A stretch of 64,000 nt of DNA from Microbacterium aurantiacum (lineage in GTDB: Bacteria; Actinomycetota; Actinomycetes; Actinomycetales; Microbacteriaceae), in the NCBI RefSeq assembly GCF_021654035.1, contig NZ_JAJPDW010000001.1:434001-498000 (forward strand). The letters run 5' to 3'. Shown piece after piece: positions 8,010 through 16,363 of the stretch (positions are counted from its first letter, which is position 1; each line of letters opens with the position of its first letter). The position numbers and the translations under genes were made by a program. The notes beneath the pieces are model-generated. The model was not told the DNA's origin and ran no database searches. It saw only the letters and a list, made by a program, of their open reading frames with translations.

Positions 8010-9248
8010 ATGACCGAGTACCTCGCGATCACCGGTGGCCATGTCGTTCCCGTCAGCGGAGACCCGATCGCCGGCGGCACGGTCGTGATCGCCGATGGCG
8101 TCATCACGGCGGTCGGCGACGCCGACACCGTCGTCCCGGAGGGCGCTCGGGTCGTCGACGCGACCGGGCGCTGGGTGCTCCCCGGCTTCGTCGAGGCGCA
8201 CGGGCACCTCGGCGTCCACGAGGACGGCGAGGGCTGGTCCGGCGACGACACGAACGAGATGACCGATCCGAACGGCGCGCGGTTCCGGGCGCTGGACGGC
8301 ATCGACATCGAGGAGGTCGGCTTCCGCGACGCCCTTCGCGGCGGCGTGACGACCGCGGTCATCAAGCCTGGTTCCGGCAACCCGATCGGCGGGCGCACCG
8401 TCGCGATCAAGACGTGGGGTGGGCGCACGGTCGACGAGCAGCTCCTCGCGTACGACGTGTCGGTGAAGTCCGCGCTCGGCGAGAACCCCAAGCGCGTCTA
8501 CGGCGACAAGAAGCAGACGCCCTCGACCCGACTCGGCGTCGCCGCCGTGCTCCGCGAGGCCTTCGTGAAGGCACGCACCTACGCCGAGAAGCGCGCCGCC
8601 GCGGCCTCCGCCGGAGAGCCGTTCGAGCGCGACCTCACGAACGAGACCCTCGCCGCCGTGCTCGACGGCGATCTGGTCTGGGACCAGCACTGCCACCGCC
8701 ACGACGACATCGCCACCGCCATCCGCCTCGCGGAGGAGTTCGGCTACCGCCTCGTCGTGAACCACGGCACCGAGGGGCACAAGATCGCCGACGTGCTCGC
8801 CGAGAAGCAGATCCCCGTGATCTTCGGTCCGATGCTCACCTCGCGCTCGAAGGTCGAGTTGCGCGACCGCGCCATCGGCAACCTCGCCCTCATCGCCGAG
8901 GCCGGCGTCACCGTGGCGATCACCACGGACCACCCGGTCGTCCCGATCGACCAGCTGCGCCTGCAGGCGATCCTCGCCGTCCGCGAGGGACTGCCGCCCG
9001 AGACGGCGCTCCGCGCGCTGACGATGAACCCCGCCGCCATCCTCGGGCTCGAGGGCCGCGTCGGCGCGCTCGAGACCGGACGCGACGGCGATGTCGTGCT
9101 GTGGTCGGGTGACCCGCTGGCCCTGGACTCCCGCGTCGAGCAGGTCTTCATCGGCGGCCGTCCTATGGTCGAGCCCGCGGACGACCAGGGGCTGCCCCGC
9201 ATCGTCGAGCGGTGGGAGCGCTTCGGCCGCTCCTCGTGGACGGCATGA
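8010..9248 (+). CDS. amidohydrolase (imidazolonepropionase-like)
   Basis: The 412-residue protein is a metal-dependent amidohydrolase: an N-terminal beta-sandwich strand then GFVEAHGHLGV (metal HxH), LVVNHGTEGHK and TTDHPVVPID, which supply further His and Asp ligands, and a C-terminal GRDGDVVLWSGDPL that closes the sandwich. Family members hydrolyse cyclic amides, ureas, lactam-like rings or dipeptides; the exact substrate is not evident. It heads a four-gene operon, the next ATG overlapping its stop (ATGA at 9245). Lactonase-like use downstream of sugar oxidation would be inference only. Confidence 0.82.
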   Translation: MTEYLAITGGHVVPVSGDPIAGGTVVIADGVITAVGDADTVVPEGARVVDATGRWVLPGFVEAHGHLGVHEDGEGWSGDDTNEMTDPNGARFRALDGIDIEEVGFRDALRGGVTTAVIKPGSGNPIGGRTVAIKTWGGRTVDEQLLAYDVSVKSALGENPKRVYGDKKQTPSTRLGVAAVLREAFVKARTYAEKRAAAASAGEPFERDLTNETLAAVLDGDLVWDQHCHRHDDIATAIRLAEEFGYRLVVNHGTEGHKIADVLAEKQIPVIFGPMLTSRSKVELRDRAIGNLALIAEAGVTVAITTDHPVVPIDQLRLQAILAVREGLPPETALRALTMNPAAILGLEGRVGALETGRDGDVVLWSGDPLALDSRVEQVFIGGRPMVEPADDQGLPRIVERWERFGRSSWTA

Positions 9249-9583
9249 CCGACACCGGCGGCACTTCGCGTCCGACCCGGCGGGTGGAGCTGACGCTCCG
9301 CCGCCCCTGGTTCGCGCTGTACGCCGGCATCCGTCCGACCCTCGTCATCGGCGGTCGCGGTCAGCCGACGCAGTGGGGCGTGGGCACGTGGCAGCTCCCC
9401 GACGACGAGGACGCCGCGCTCGGGGTGTTCCTCTTCTCGCGGGGGTGGCGGTTCGGCGACGCCGAGGCCGCGATCCCCGCGGGGGACCGTCGGGCGTGGG
9501 AGTACCGCGCGCCGGCGCTGCCGTTCGGCCGAGGACGCCTGCGACCGACGGGCGAAGCACCCGAGAGAGAAGAGAGACGATGA
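9245..9583 (+). CDS. conserved-looking small protein of unknown function
   Basis: The 112-residue basic, Arg/Trp-rich protein shows VELTLRRPWFALYAGIRPTLVIGGRGQ and a GVFLFSRGWRFG stretch, which suggests a compact beta-rich domain. I do not recognise the family and see no signal peptide or convincing membrane helix. It is coupled on both sides by ATGA overlaps, to the amidohydrolase upstream and the aldo/keto reductase downstream, so it is very likely translated. Confidence 0.65.
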   Translation: MTDTGGTSRPTRRVELTLRRPWFALYAGIRPTLVIGGRGQPTQWGVGTWQLPDDEDAALGVFLFSRGWRFGDAEAAIPAGDRRAWEYRAPALPFGRGRLRPTGEAPEREERR

Positions 9584-10491
9584 CCCGCATCGCCACGACC
9601 GTCAGCCCGCTCACCCTCGGCACATCGGGGCTCGGGCGGGGAACGGTGCCCGGCAGCCCGGAAGAGGCCGAGGTGGTGGCCGACGCCGTCGCCCTGCTCC
9701 GCTCCGGACACGCGTACGTCGACACGTCGAACAACTACTCCGACGGCCGTTCGGAAGCCGTCATCGGGCTCGCGCTCCGCGAAGCGGATACAGATGCGGG
9801 TACGGATGCCGCCACCCGCGTCATCACGAAGGTCGACGTCGACCCCGTCACCGGCGCCTTCGACCGCGACCGCGTCCTGCGTTCGTTCGAAGAGAGCACC
9901 GCACGGCTCGGCGTCGATCGACTGCCGCTCCTGCACCTGCACGACCCGTATGCGGTGAGCGTCTCGGAGGCGATGGGCCCGAACGGTGCCGTGGAGGGCC
10001 TGCGCGAACTCCGCGACGCGGGAGTCGTCGACGCGATCGGCATCGCCACCTACCCGGTGGACGAGATGCGCGAGTACGTCGCCACCGGCGTCTTCGACGC
10101 GGTGCTCAGCCACAACTGCTTCACCCTGCTCGACCAGAGCGCGACCCCGCTGTTCCGCGCGGCGCAGGAGCGGGGGATGACGGTGTTCAACGCGGCCCCG
10201 TTCGCCAGCGGCATCCTGGCCAAGGGGGCGACGTCGACCTACACCTACCGTGAGCCGTCGCCGGAGATCCTTGCGCGACTCGCGCAGCTGGAGGAGCTGT
10301 GCCGAGCCCACGGGGTCGAGCTCGCCGCTGTGGCGCTGCACTTCTCCCTCCGTTCGCCCCTCGTCGATTCGACCGTGGTCGGAGTCAAGACCACATCGCG
10401 CCTCGCGGCCCTCGACCAGCTGGCCGAAGTGGAGGTTCCCGGCGAGATCTGGCCGGAGCTCGACGCGCTCCACGGAAGCTGGGCAGCATGA
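9580..10491 (+). CDS. aldo/keto reductase (aldose dehydrogenase-like)
   Basis: The 303-residue TIM barrel keeps the AKR tetrad: Asp and Tyr in VDTSNNYSDG, Lys in RVITKVD and His in LLHLHDPY. The closing VVGVKT segment resembles the cofactor-binding end of the barrel. The overall pattern recalls L-fucose / D-threo-aldose 1-dehydrogenases, which oxidise free sugars to lactones with NAD(P). With the alditol oxidase directly downstream (ATGA overlap) it probably takes part in polyol or deoxy-sugar oxidation; the substrate is inferred. Confidence 0.82.
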   Translation: MTRIATTVSPLTLGTSGLGRGTVPGSPEEAEVVADAVALLRSGHAYVDTSNNYSDGRSEAVIGLALREADTDAGTDAATRVITKVDVDPVTGAFDRDRVLRSFEESTARLGVDRLPLLHLHDPYAVSVSEAMGPNGAVEGLRELRDAGVVDAIGIATYPVDEMREYVATGVFDAVLSHNCFTLLDQSATPLFRAAQERGMTVFNAAPFASGILAKGATSTYTYREPSPEILARLAQLEELCRAHGVELAAVALHFSLRSPLVDSTVVGVKTTSRLAALDQLAEVEVPGEIWPELDALHGSWAA

Positions 10492-11738
10492 CGCGCAACT
10501 GGGCCGGGACGTACTCCTACACCGCGCTGCGGATCGAGACGCCGGAGACCGTCGACGCGCTCCGGGCGCTCGTCGCTGCCCCAGGGCGGGTGCGGGCGCT
10601 CGGGACCCGGCACTCCTTCACCGACCTCCCGGACACCGCCGGCACCCTGGTCGACGTCACGGCCCTTCCCGCCGAGTTCGCGCTCGACGAGGCGCAGCGG
10701 ACCGTGACCGTGGGTGCCGGCATCCGTTACGGCGTGCTCGCCGCGTGGCTCGACGAGCGCGGCTGGGGACTGGCGAACATGGGCTCGCTCCCGCACATCA
10801 ACGTCGGCGGCGCCACCGCGACCGGGACGCACGGCTCGGGGGACGCGCAACGGAACCTCGCTGCGAACGTGCGGATGCTGCGGTACGTCGGCGCGGACGC
10901 CGAGATGCACGAGGTCCACCGCGGCGACGCCGACTTCGACGCGCTGGTCGTCGGACTCGGCGCCTACGGCATTGTCGTCGCGCTGACCCTCGACATCGTC
11001 CCGTCCTTCCGGATGCGGCAGGACGTCTATACGGGGGTGACGTGGGATGCCGCGCTCGCCGACCTGTCCGCCGTGACCGGCGCGGGGTACAGCGTCTCGG
11101 TCTTCTCACGCTGGGACGACGAGACGATCGGCGACGTCTGGATCAAGACGCGGCTCGACCGCGACGACGATCCGGTGCCCGACGCCCTTCTCGACGGACG
11201 CCAGGATGCCGCCGCCGAGCCCCTCGGAGGGCTCGCCGACGTCACCGAGCTCGGCGGTGTGCCGGGGCCGTGGATGCTGCGGCTGCCGCACTTTCGCCTC
11301 GACGGGACGCCGTCCTTCGGGGACGAGATCCAGTCGGAGTATTTCGTCGCGCGCCCCCATGCCGCCGCGGCGCTGCAGGCGCTCCGCCCGCTCGCGCCCC
11401 GCATCCAGCCGTTGCTGTTCATCACGGAGCTGCGGACGATCGCTGCCGACGACCTGTGGCTGAGCCCGGCATCCGGTCAGGATGTGATGGCGATCCACTT
11501 CACGTGGGGCAACCACCCACGCGCGGTGCGCTCGCTGCTGGTCGACATCGAAGCGGCGCTCGAGCCCTTCGCCGCGCGCCCGCACTGGGGCAAGCTGCAC
11601 CTCATGGAGCGCGACGCGATCGCCCGCGCGCACCCGCGGCTGGCCGAGGCGCGTGCCGTGTTCGAGCGGCTCGACCCCGACGGCCGGTTCTCCAACGCGC
11701 ACCTCGAGCGCGTCGGGGTGCGCGAGCCGCGCGCCTGA
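10488..11738 (+). CDS. FAD-dependent alditol oxidase (AldO / xylitol oxidase family)
   Basis: The 416-residue protein matches the length and motifs of Streptomyces AldO: RVRALGTRHSFTD with the His expected to bind FAD covalently, GSLPHINVGGATATGTHGSG for the FAD pyrophosphate, and HWGKLH near the C-terminus. AldO enzymes oxidise terminal hydroxyls of alditols (xylitol, sorbitol) to aldoses with O2, producing H2O2, in the cytoplasm. The start ATG overlaps the upstream reductase stop. It ends the operon before a large hairpin at 11767-11838. Confidence 0.85.
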   Translation: MTRNWAGTYSYTALRIETPETVDALRALVAAPGRVRALGTRHSFTDLPDTAGTLVDVTALPAEFALDEAQRTVTVGAGIRYGVLAAWLDERGWGLANMGSLPHINVGGATATGTHGSGDAQRNLAANVRMLRYVGADAEMHEVHRGDADFDALVVGLGAYGIVVALTLDIVPSFRMRQDVYTGVTWDAALADLSAVTGAGYSVSVFSRWDDETIGDVWIKTRLDRDDDPVPDALLDGRQDAAAEPLGGLADVTELGGVPGPWMLRLPHFRLDGTPSFGDEIQSEYFVARPHAAAALQALRPLAPRIQPLLFITELRTIAADDLWLSPASGQDVMAIHFTWGNHPRAVRSLLVDIEAALEPFAARPHWGKLHLMERDAIARAHPRLAEARAVFERLDPDGRFSNAHLERVGVREPRA

Positions 11739-11766
11739 CGCGACCGGCACGGCCGGGACGTCGATC

Positions 11767-11838
11767 GAGAACAGGCGATCCGACCGGAACAGGCCGAATC
11801 GTCGGCATCCGTCCTGTTCTCGTCGGATCGCCTGTCTC
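11767..11838. terminator. large hairpin between convergent genes, bidirectional terminator
   Basis: The arm at 11767-11793 (GAGAACAGGCGATCCGAC and following) is an almost perfect inverted copy of 11813-11838. The two are separated by about 19 bases. It sits midway between the stops of the alditol oxidase (plus) and the MFS gene (minus), which fits a shared terminator. There is no U-run, so it may act with Rho or as a barrier to readthrough. I see no second copy in the window. Confidence 0.6.
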
Positions 11839-11856
11839 CGGCGGGCCGCGCGAGCC

Positions 11857-13185
11857 TCAGCGTCGGGGCGTCGCGATCGGGCTCGTGGCGGCGACCTCTT
11901 CGGAGAAGTCCTCCGGCTGCGGGCGTACCACCGACAGCGGACGCGTCTCGTCGATCGTGAGGCGGAACCGGCGCTGTTCGTGCCTGTGCAGACGTCCCGA
12001 GGCGAGCAGCCAGATCGCGCCGACGGCGAAGGCGGTGAAGCCTGCACCGGCACCGAGCAGGATCGCGGTGCGGGGACCGAACTCCGACGCGACCCAGCCG
12101 ACGATCGGGGCGCCGATCGGGGTTCCGCCCATGAGGATCGCCACGTAGAGGGCGAGGACGCGGCCGCGGAGCGCCGGATCCGTCGTCGTCTGGACGTACC
12201 CGTTCGCGGTGGTGAGCATCGTGACGACGGCGAAGCCGGTGAACATGAGCGTTGCGGCATACAGCCAGTAGTTCGGCATGAACGCCGACACGGTGGCGGC
12301 GATCGCGAAGAGGAGGACGCCCGCGATGACCACACGGATGCGGGCGCGATCGCGGCGCGCGGCGAGCAGGGCGCCCGCGAGCGACCCGACGGCGAGGATC
12401 GAGCTGAGGAGGCCGTAGCCGTCGGCCTCCTGGCCGAATTCCAGCGCCATCGTCGAGGCGAAGATCGGGAAGTTCATCCCGAACGCGCCGACGAGGAACA
12501 CCATGCTGAAGGCGACGACCAGGTCGGGGCGCTTCGCGACGTACCGGAAGCCGTCGGCCAGCCGCGCCCCCGACGGCGCCTTCACGCGCGGCACGAGAAG
12601 GTCGACCCGGATCAGTATGAGGGCGACGATCATCCCCACGAACGTGACCGCGTTGACGACGAACACCCAGCCGCTGCCGACGGCGACGATCATGAGGCCC
12701 GCGACGGCCGGTCCGATCATGCGCGCGCTGTTGAAGGATGCCGCGTTGAGGGCGACCGCGTTCGAGGCGTTCTCGCGGGCGACGAGGTCGGAGACGAACG
12801 CTTGCCGCGCCGGATTGTCGAACGCGGCGATGACGCCGAGCGTGAGGGCGAAGCCGTACATCAGCGGAAGCGTCATCACCCCGGCGAGGAGGAGCGCACC
12901 GATCGCGAGGCCGAGGAGGAGCAGCAGGGCCTGGGTGAGCATGAGGAGGCGCCGCCGGTCGAAACGATCGGCGACCCACCCGGTGACGCTGACGAGAAGC
13001 AGCTGCGGGGCGAATTGCAGGCCCATCGTCACGCCCATGGCGGCGGCGTCGTTGTTCGTGAGCTCCGTCAGGACCACCCAGCTGATCGCGGTGGCCTGCA
13101 TCCACGCGCCGATGTTCGACACGAGCGCGCCGATGAACCAGACGCGGTAGTTGAAGACGGAGAAGGACCGGAACATCGCGCTCAT
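11857..13185 (-). CDS. MFS transporter (EntS/MFS_3-like drug or metabolite exporter)
   Basis: The 442-residue protein has about twelve hydrophobic spans, a GWVADRFDRRRLL loop between helices 2 and 3 (the MFS motif A region), and a repeated half. Its N-terminus FRSFSVFNYRVWFIGALVSNIGAWMQ is typical of MFS_3 exporters. A basic cytoplasmic tail of about 40 residues ends the protein. The ATG at 13185 overlaps the stop of the MarR regulator, so the two form a self-regulated efflux unit. The substrate is unknown. Confidence 0.85.
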   Translation of the reverse strand: MSAMFRSFSVFNYRVWFIGALVSNIGAWMQATAISWVVLTELTNNDAAAMGVTMGLQFAPQLLLVSVTGWVADRFDRRRLLMLTQALLLLLGLAIGALLLAGVMTLPLMYGFALTLGVIAAFDNPARQAFVSDLVARENASNAVALNAASFNSARMIGPAVAGLMIVAVGSGWVFVVNAVTFVGMIVALILIRVDLLVPRVKAPSGARLADGFRYVAKRPDLVVAFSMVFLVGAFGMNFPIFASTMALEFGQEADGYGLLSSILAVGSLAGALLAARRDRARIRVVIAGVLLFAIAATVSAFMPNYWLYAATLMFTGFAVVTMLTTANGYVQTTTDPALRGRVLALYVAILMGGTPIGAPIVGWVASEFGPRTAILLGAGAGFTAFAVGAIWLLASGRLHRHEQRRFRLTIDETRPLSVVRPQPEDFSEEVAATSPIATPRR

Positions 13186-13658
13186 CGTGCGGCCATCCGT
13201 CCCATGATCTCGGCGGCCCGGGCAAGCGTGTCGCGCTCCTCGGCGGTGAGGTCCTCGAGGGCGGATTCAACCCACGCGTCGCGGCGTCGGGCGGTCTCAT
13301 CGACGACCGCGCGCCCGGCATCCGTCAGCGAGATCACGACCTTCCGGCCGTCGTTCTCGTCGGCGGACCGGCCGATGTAGCCGGCATCCTGCAGGCAGTT
13401 CACGGTGCGGTTCATCGACGGTGCTGACACGCGCTCACGGTCTGCCAGCTCACCGAGGGTGTGGTCGCCGTGGACCCAGAGGGCCGCGAGGACGCCGAAC
13501 TGGCCGTCGCTCATCGAGTCGTCCGCGCGCTGCGTGCGCATGCGGCGGGCGAGGCGGAACGTCGCGATGCGGAGATCGGATGCCGGTGACGACAGCGGGG
13601 TCGTCGGATCGTCGGCGGAGGTCGTCGTGCGGGGGGAGGAGATGTCTGTGGGGCTCAT
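13182..13658 (-). CDS. MarR-family transcriptional regulator
   Basis: The 158-residue protein carries a winged helix: DGQFGVLAALWVHGDHTLGELADRERVSAPSMNRTVNCL followed by the wing RSADENDGRKVVISLT. I place the start at the ATG at 13658, because AAGGAA lies 5 bases upstream and an alternative ATG at 13673 falls inside the operator. It probably represses itself and the coupled MFS gene through the dyad at 13667-13692. Confidence 0.85.
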   Translation of the reverse strand: MSPTDISSPRTTTSADDPTTPLSSPASDLRIATFRLARRMRTQRADDSMSDGQFGVLAALWVHGDHTLGELADRERVSAPSMNRTVNCLQDAGYIGRSADENDGRKVVISLTDAGRAVVDETARRRDAWVESALEDLTAEERDTLARAAEIMGRMAAR

Positions 13659-13666
13659 GCGATTCC

Positions 13667-13692
13667 TTAGCATAGCTCATTAGCCCTGCTAA
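13667..13692. promoter_or_regulatory. MarR-type operator dyad TTAGCA...TGCTAA
   Basis: TTAGCA (13667-13672) and TGCTAA (13687-13692) form a perfect inverted repeat around an AT-rich core in an otherwise GC-rich gap between marR and the divergent hydrolase. On the minus strand the core contains a TATGCT -10-like hexamer just before the marR ribosome site. The spacing fits MarR dimers. Confidence 0.6.
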
Positions 13693-13706
13693 AGAAACCG
13701 CGCACC

Positions 13707-13712
13707 TAGACT
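13707..13712 (+). promoter_or_regulatory. -10 element TAGACT of a probable leaderless promoter
   Basis: TAGACT is followed by exactly 6 bases and then the ATG at 13719. There is no Shine-Dalgarno sequence in the gap, which supports a leaderless transcript. Confidence 0.55.
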
Positions 13713-13718
13713 CGAGCC

Positions 13719-14585
13719 ATGCCCGACAGCGACGCCGCGTCCTCCTTCACCGATGCCCGCGGGACCCGGATCTTCTACGACGTCTATCCCGCCGACGGCA
13801 CCGCCCGCGCCGTGGTGCAGATCCTGCACGGCGTCGGCGAGCACGCCGGTCGCTACCGGGCGCTCGCCGAGACGCTCGCCGCGCACGGCTACACCGTCTA
13901 CGCCGACGACCACCTCGGGCATGGTCGCACGGGCATCGTGCAGCACGGGCACCCCGGCAAGCTCGGTCGGCTGGGGCCTGGAGGCATGCGCGCGGCGCGC
14001 GACGCGGTCTACGCGCTGACCGAACGCATCCGTCGCGAGCATCCCGACCTGCCGCTCATCCTCCTCGGGCACTCGTGGGGATCGTTCCTCGCGCAGATGC
14101 TCGTCGACCGGCACGCGGCATCCTTCGACGCCCTCGTCCTGTCGGGCTCGGCGCTGCGCACGCCGGGGAGCCTCAACGCCGGCGACCTCAACGCGCCGTG
14201 GAAGGGGGACGACGCGATGGGGACGGAGTGGCTGTCGTCGGACCACGCGGTCGGACGCGCCTTCCTCGACGACCCGCTGACGACCTCCGAGCCCCTGCTG
14301 AAGCTCTTCGGTCCGCTGGAGGCCGCGCGGCTGTTCGGACGTCCGGCGCGGAACCTCCCGCGCGACCTTCCGACCCTGCTCATGGTCGGGCGCGACGACA
14401 CGGTGGGCGGGCCGCGGAGCGTCCACCGGCTCGCCGAGGCCTACCGCACCCGCTCGGGGTTCACTGATGTGACCACCCTCGTCTACCCCGGAGCGCGGCA
14501 CGAGATCTTCAACGAGGTCATGCAGGACAAGGTCCGCGCCGACCTCGTCGCCTGGCTCGACCCCCGCTTCCCCGCCCGCGACTGA
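13719..14585 (+). CDS. alpha/beta hydrolase, lysophospholipase / monoacylglycerol lipase-like
   Basis: The 288-residue protein has the Hydrolase_4 layout: HGVGEHAGRY (oxyanion HG), YADDHLGHGRT, the nucleophile elbow LLGHSWGSF, LLMVGRDDTVGG with the acidic residue, and YPGARHEIFNE with the catalytic His. These enzymes hydrolyse monoacylglycerols or lysophospholipids. It is transcribed alone, divergent from the MarR-MFS pair and downstream of an apparent leaderless promoter. Confidence 0.85.
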   Translation: MPDSDAASSFTDARGTRIFYDVYPADGTARAVVQILHGVGEHAGRYRALAETLAAHGYTVYADDHLGHGRTGIVQHGHPGKLGRLGPGGMRAARDAVYALTERIRREHPDLPLILLGHSWGSFLAQMLVDRHAASFDALVLSGSALRTPGSLNAGDLNAPWKGDDAMGTEWLSSDHAVGRAFLDDPLTTSEPLLKLFGPLEAARLFGRPARNLPRDLPTLLMVGRDDTVGGPRSVHRLAEAYRTRSGFTDVTTLVYPGARHEIFNEVMQDKVRADLVAWLDPRFPARD

Positions 14586-14717
14586 ACCGTGTCACGCCCG
14601 CGCAAATAATCCCGCCCGCGGCGGAAGACCCCGGCATCCCCCCCCACCCCCGTCCCGCGTACGCGACCTCGAGCCGGCCTGGGCGGTGCGCAGCTGGGGC
14701 GTCATCCGGATCGTCGT

Positions 14718-14864
14718 GAGCGGCGGCAGGAAACGGATGACGTTCCCGTACGTCCCGCAGGTGACCACGATCACGCCCTCGGCGATGCAGGCCTTGGCGA
14801 CGGATGCGGCGAGCGCGGCATCCGGTTCGCCCGTGTCCGCGACGACGAACTCGACGGCCACCAT
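14718..14864 (-). pseudogene. gabT relic (C-terminal fragment of 4-aminobutyrate aminotransferase)
   Basis: About 49 codons in one frame resemble the C-terminal region of class III GABA aminotransferases: MVAVEFV (14864 downward), then TGEPDAALA, VIVVTCGTYGN and VIRFLPPL. Similarity stops abruptly after LPPL near 14718 and there is no upstream coding continuation past 14870, so both ends are lost. It lies in the 305-bp gap between the hydrolase and the BMP operon, where I see nothing else. It probably marks an insertion or deletion boundary. Confidence 0.6.
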
Positions 14865-14890
14865 CGCGCACCGGCATCGCGCCTAGACGC

Positions 14891-16363
14891 TCAGAGGCGC
14901 CCGAGGGCGCGCATCGTCGGGGCCGTCACAACGCCGAGCTCACGCCAGAGTGCATACGCGTCGTCATACCGGTCGGTGAGCGCCGGATCCGGGTCCACCG
15001 TAGGGCCCGACCGCACGAACCGCTCGATCGACTCGGGGCCGGGAAGCACCCCTGCCCCGCAGGCGGCGAGGACCGCGGCCCCCAGCGCCGCGCCCGGGTG
15101 GTCGACTACCGTGCCCAGCGGCGCACCGAGCACACTGGCGTGGATCTGCTTCCACAGCAGCGACGTGGCCCCGCCGTCCGTGACGACCGCCCGTTCCAGC
15201 GCCAGGCCACGGTCGCGGAAGGACTCCGCGTTGTGACGGAAGGCGAACGCGACGCCCTCCAGCCCAGCCCGGTAGAGGTCCGCGCGCGTGTGCCCGAGAT
15301 GGAAACCGGCGAAGACGCCGCGCAGCTCGGGATCGTTCAGCGGCGTCTTCTCGCCGAGGAAGTAGGGCAGACAGAGCACCTCACCGGCCCCGCGCCCGGC
15401 GGCCTCGGCGTCCATGGCGGCCAGGTCCTCGATACCGAGCGCGCCCTGCACCCAGCGCACGAGGCTGCCGCTGGTCGCCATGCAGCCGTTCGGCAGGTAT
15501 CGCCCGGCGATCGGGTGCTCGTCGAGGAAGAACCGCTCATCCGTGACGGGCTCGGGGCTGACCACGAGGATGTCCCCCGCCCCGCCGAGCTTTATCAGCC
15601 AGTCCCCGGGCGCCGACAGTCCCGCGCCGAACGCCGAAAGGACATGGTCCGCACCGCCGGCCACCAGGGGCAGTCCGGCCGGGAGACCGAGCAGGGCACT
15701 GCCCTCGACACTCAGTTCACCGACCACGTCGCCGCCTGTCACCGGCGACGCGAGCCGTGACCCGATCTCCGGAAGGGCGCGCAGGACCGGCTCGTAGGGC
15801 AGCGCGGCCAGATCGAACAACCCGGACTCGATCGCCCAGTTGCGCTCGACGTGCACGCGCGCGCCGAGCGCGACCAGCAACCAGTCGTACGACCCCATCA
15901 CCGCCGTCGTCCGCCGCCACGCGTCGGGTTCGTGCCGCGCCAGCCACCGCAACTTCGGCGCGACAGACTGCTGACTGACCGGTGACCCGGTGCGCGCGAG
16001 CGTGTCCGCGGCCCGTAGAGCACCGGCCAGCTCGGTCACCTCGAGCGCGGCGCGGGTGTCGTTCTGCAGGATCGCCGGGCGCACCGGGATGCCCGCCGCG
16101 TCGACGGCGACCACCGCCGGCACCATGCCGCTCGTCGCGATCGCCGCGATGCGGTGCGCGCCGATCCCGCGCACGACCTCCCGCACCGCGCCCGCCGCGT
16201 TCGAAAGCCACATTGCGGGATCGGCCTCGGCCCAGCCCGGATGCGGAGAGTGCAGCCGGTTGCTGCGGCTCGCCTGGGCCACGATGCCGCGGTCGGGATC
16301 GAGTACAGCCGCCTTGACGGCGGTCGTGCCGATGTCGATACCGATCGTGAATGCGGCCGTCAC
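14891..16363 (-). CDS. FGGY-family carbohydrate kinase (xylulokinase-like)
   Basis: The 490-residue protein begins with the phosphate-binding GIDIGTTAVKAAVLD, has VAGGADHVLSAFGAG carrying the catalytic Asp (about residue 238), and VVTDGGATSLLWKQIHA in the C-terminal ATPase half. It would phosphorylate a pentose, pentulose or related sugar. It is last in the BMP operon; its GTG overlaps the upstream TIM-barrel stop (GTGA). The operon setting suggests that the sugar is released from an imported nucleoside-like compound, which is inference. It contains an ATA isoleucine codon, rare elsewhere in the window. Confidence 0.82.
   Translation of the reverse strand: MTAAFTIGIDIGTTAVKAAVLDPDRGIVAQASRSNRLHSPHPGWAEADPAMWLSNAAGAVREVVRGIGAHRIAAIATSGMVPAVVAVDAAGIPVRPAILQNDTRAALEVTELAGALRAADTLARTGSPVSQQSVAPKLRWLARHEPDAWRRTTAVMGSYDWLLVALGARVHVERNWAIESGLFDLAALPYEPVLRALPEIGSRLASPVTGGDVVGELSVEGSALLGLPAGLPLVAGGADHVLSAFGAGLSAPGDWLIKLGGAGDILVVSPEPVTDERFFLDEHPIAGRYLPNGCMATSGSLVRWVQGALGIEDLAAMDAEAAGRGAGEVLCLPYFLGEKTPLNDPELRGVFAGFHLGHTRADLYRAGLEGVAFAFRHNAESFRDRGLALERAVVTDGGATSLLWKQIHASVLGAPLGTVVDHPGAALGAAVLAACGAGVLPGPESIERFVRSGPTVDPDPALTDRYDDAYALWRELGVVTAPTMRALGRL

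Noticed and set aside
14804..15760. A long plus-strand frame of 318 codons over the FGGY kinase gene
   Set aside because: Composition is Arg/His/Gln-rich without motifs, and the kinase on the other strand is intact.
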